From contig CAMBFP010000012.1 in NCBI GenBank assembly GCA_945865745.1, positions 1 to 14,849 on the forward strand: a stretch of 14,849 bases of DNA. The letters run 5' to 3'. Source of the DNA: Rhizobium sp. Q54 (GTDB taxonomy: Bacteria; Pseudomonadota; Alphaproteobacteria; Rickettsiales; UBA1997). Of this stretch, positions 14,600 through 14,849 are shown one piece after another. The position numbers and the translations under genes are program-made. Numbering within the stretch: position 1 is the first letter of the stretch; every line of letters begins with the position of its first letter. The notes below the pieces were generated by a model. That model searched no databases. It was given only the letters and a program-made list of their open reading frames with translations, and was not told where the DNA came from.

Positions 14600-14704
14600 G
14601 CGGCATTTGAAGGGGTAGTATTCAATAAGGCAGCGGACCCAAATCATAAGGCCTATCTTAAATATAGTCTGGCTTGCTATTAGTACTATCCCGTCAAATG
14701 CCGC
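14600..14704. repeat. 105-nt palindromic hairpin element flanked by CTAA (MITE/RPE-like)
   Basis: The ends are inverted: GCGGCATTTGA at 14600-14610 pairs with 14694-14704 (11 bp). After one A/G mismatch, 14612-14620 pairs with 14684-14692 (9 bp, one G-U). The pairing continues inward with small bulges through 14624-14638/14667-14681, ending in a loop with a 4-bp stem (14647-14650/14657-14660). The perfect inverted termini are bracketed by CTAA at 14596-14599 and 14705-14708, which looks like a target-site duplication and fits the YTAR type of IS5-group elements. No ORF is inside. It starts 10 nt after the lpdA stop. A structured small RNA is the alternative; it lacks a T tract, so it is not a standard terminator. 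Confidence 0.65.
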
Positions 14705-14708
14705 CTAA

Positions 14709-14849
14709 TGATCTAAAGCTCAGGCGGGAATCAAGATGCACTCATTCAAAAATCAAAACGCCAAAAAGCTGGATGATTGCTAAGCTAGCGCCGTGAAAAA
14801 TCAGATGGCTCTAAACAAATCATTAACTCGATAAAGTAGCAAAAAATTA
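14709..14849. other. A/T-rich intergenic tail with no recognised gene
   Basis: Only ORFs of about 15 codons or fewer from ATG are visible on either strand, none with a ribosome binding site. AGGCGG at 14722-14727 could pair with CCGCCT at 14701-14706 and so compete with the base of the adjacent palindromic element. Confidence 0.5.

Noticed and set aside
14600..14704. SRP RNA, 6S RNA or tmRNA identity for the palindromic element
   Set aside because: The conserved SRP tetraloop region, the large central bubble of 6S and the T-loop GTTCGA of tmRNA are all absent; the nearly continuous helix and CTAA flanks fit a palindromic repeat better.
14731..14780. 15-codon plus-strand ORF in the final intergenic stretch
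   Set aside because: No ribosome binding site, low-information composition, and a length expected by chance.
1..14849. CRISPR arrays, integrase or insertion-sequence genes
   Set aside because: No regularly spaced repeats and no transposase- or integrase-like product was seen on either strand.

Overview
The window looks like chromosome from an alphaproteobacterium of Rickettsiales type. The main clues are modest GC with A/T-rich spacers, a TrbC/VirB2-type pilin gene sitting alone beside rpmB, a prepilin-like protein carrying a lectin-like domain, a cbb3 oxidase assembly cluster, and very tight gene packing. TrpF, a KimA-like potassium transporter and cbb3 assembly genes point to a less reduced member than Rickettsia itself. 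That placement is inference from gene content; no phylogeny was run.

Region 1 (1-2566) is the end of the cbb3 cytochrome oxidase maturation operon: the tail of fixH/ccoH, complete ccoI/fixI and tiny ccoS. Together these import and deliver copper to the oxidase. Region 2 (2655-8117) is a run of six overlapping or nearly touching genes: a SPOR-domain lipoprotein, an unrecognised lipoprotein, a penicillin-binding D-Ala-D-Ala carboxypeptidase, a YbaB/EbfC nucleoid protein, TrpF, and a KimA/APC-type transporter. The first three form a cell-envelope block; the last three look appended to the same transcription unit.

Region 3 (8160-11269) opens with tRNA-Arg(TCT), then a promoter-like sequence and a structured leader before rplM-rpsI. 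An intrinsic terminator follows, and then rpiB, trmB and murB, which overlap one another. Region 4 (11266-13104) is the most accessory-looking part. A minus-strand prepilin/LamG-like gene converges on murB with a 4-nt overlap and is divergent from a VirB2-like pilin gene. The 165-bp divergent spacer contains a near-perfect inverted repeat and a 23-codon minus-strand ORF with the only full AAGGAGG Shine-Dalgarno I saw in the window. rpmB follows and ends at a strong terminator.

Region 5 (13183-14849) is lpdA followed immediately by a 105-nt element that folds end to end as one rod-like hairpin and is flanked by a CTAA direct repeat. It is best explained as a MITE-like or Rickettsia-palindromic-element-like repeat, with a structured RNA as the alternative. 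Most genes have no recognisable Shine-Dalgarno, and two genes (rpiB, lpdA) begin only a few bases after an intrinsic terminator, so leaderless or read-through expression may be common here.
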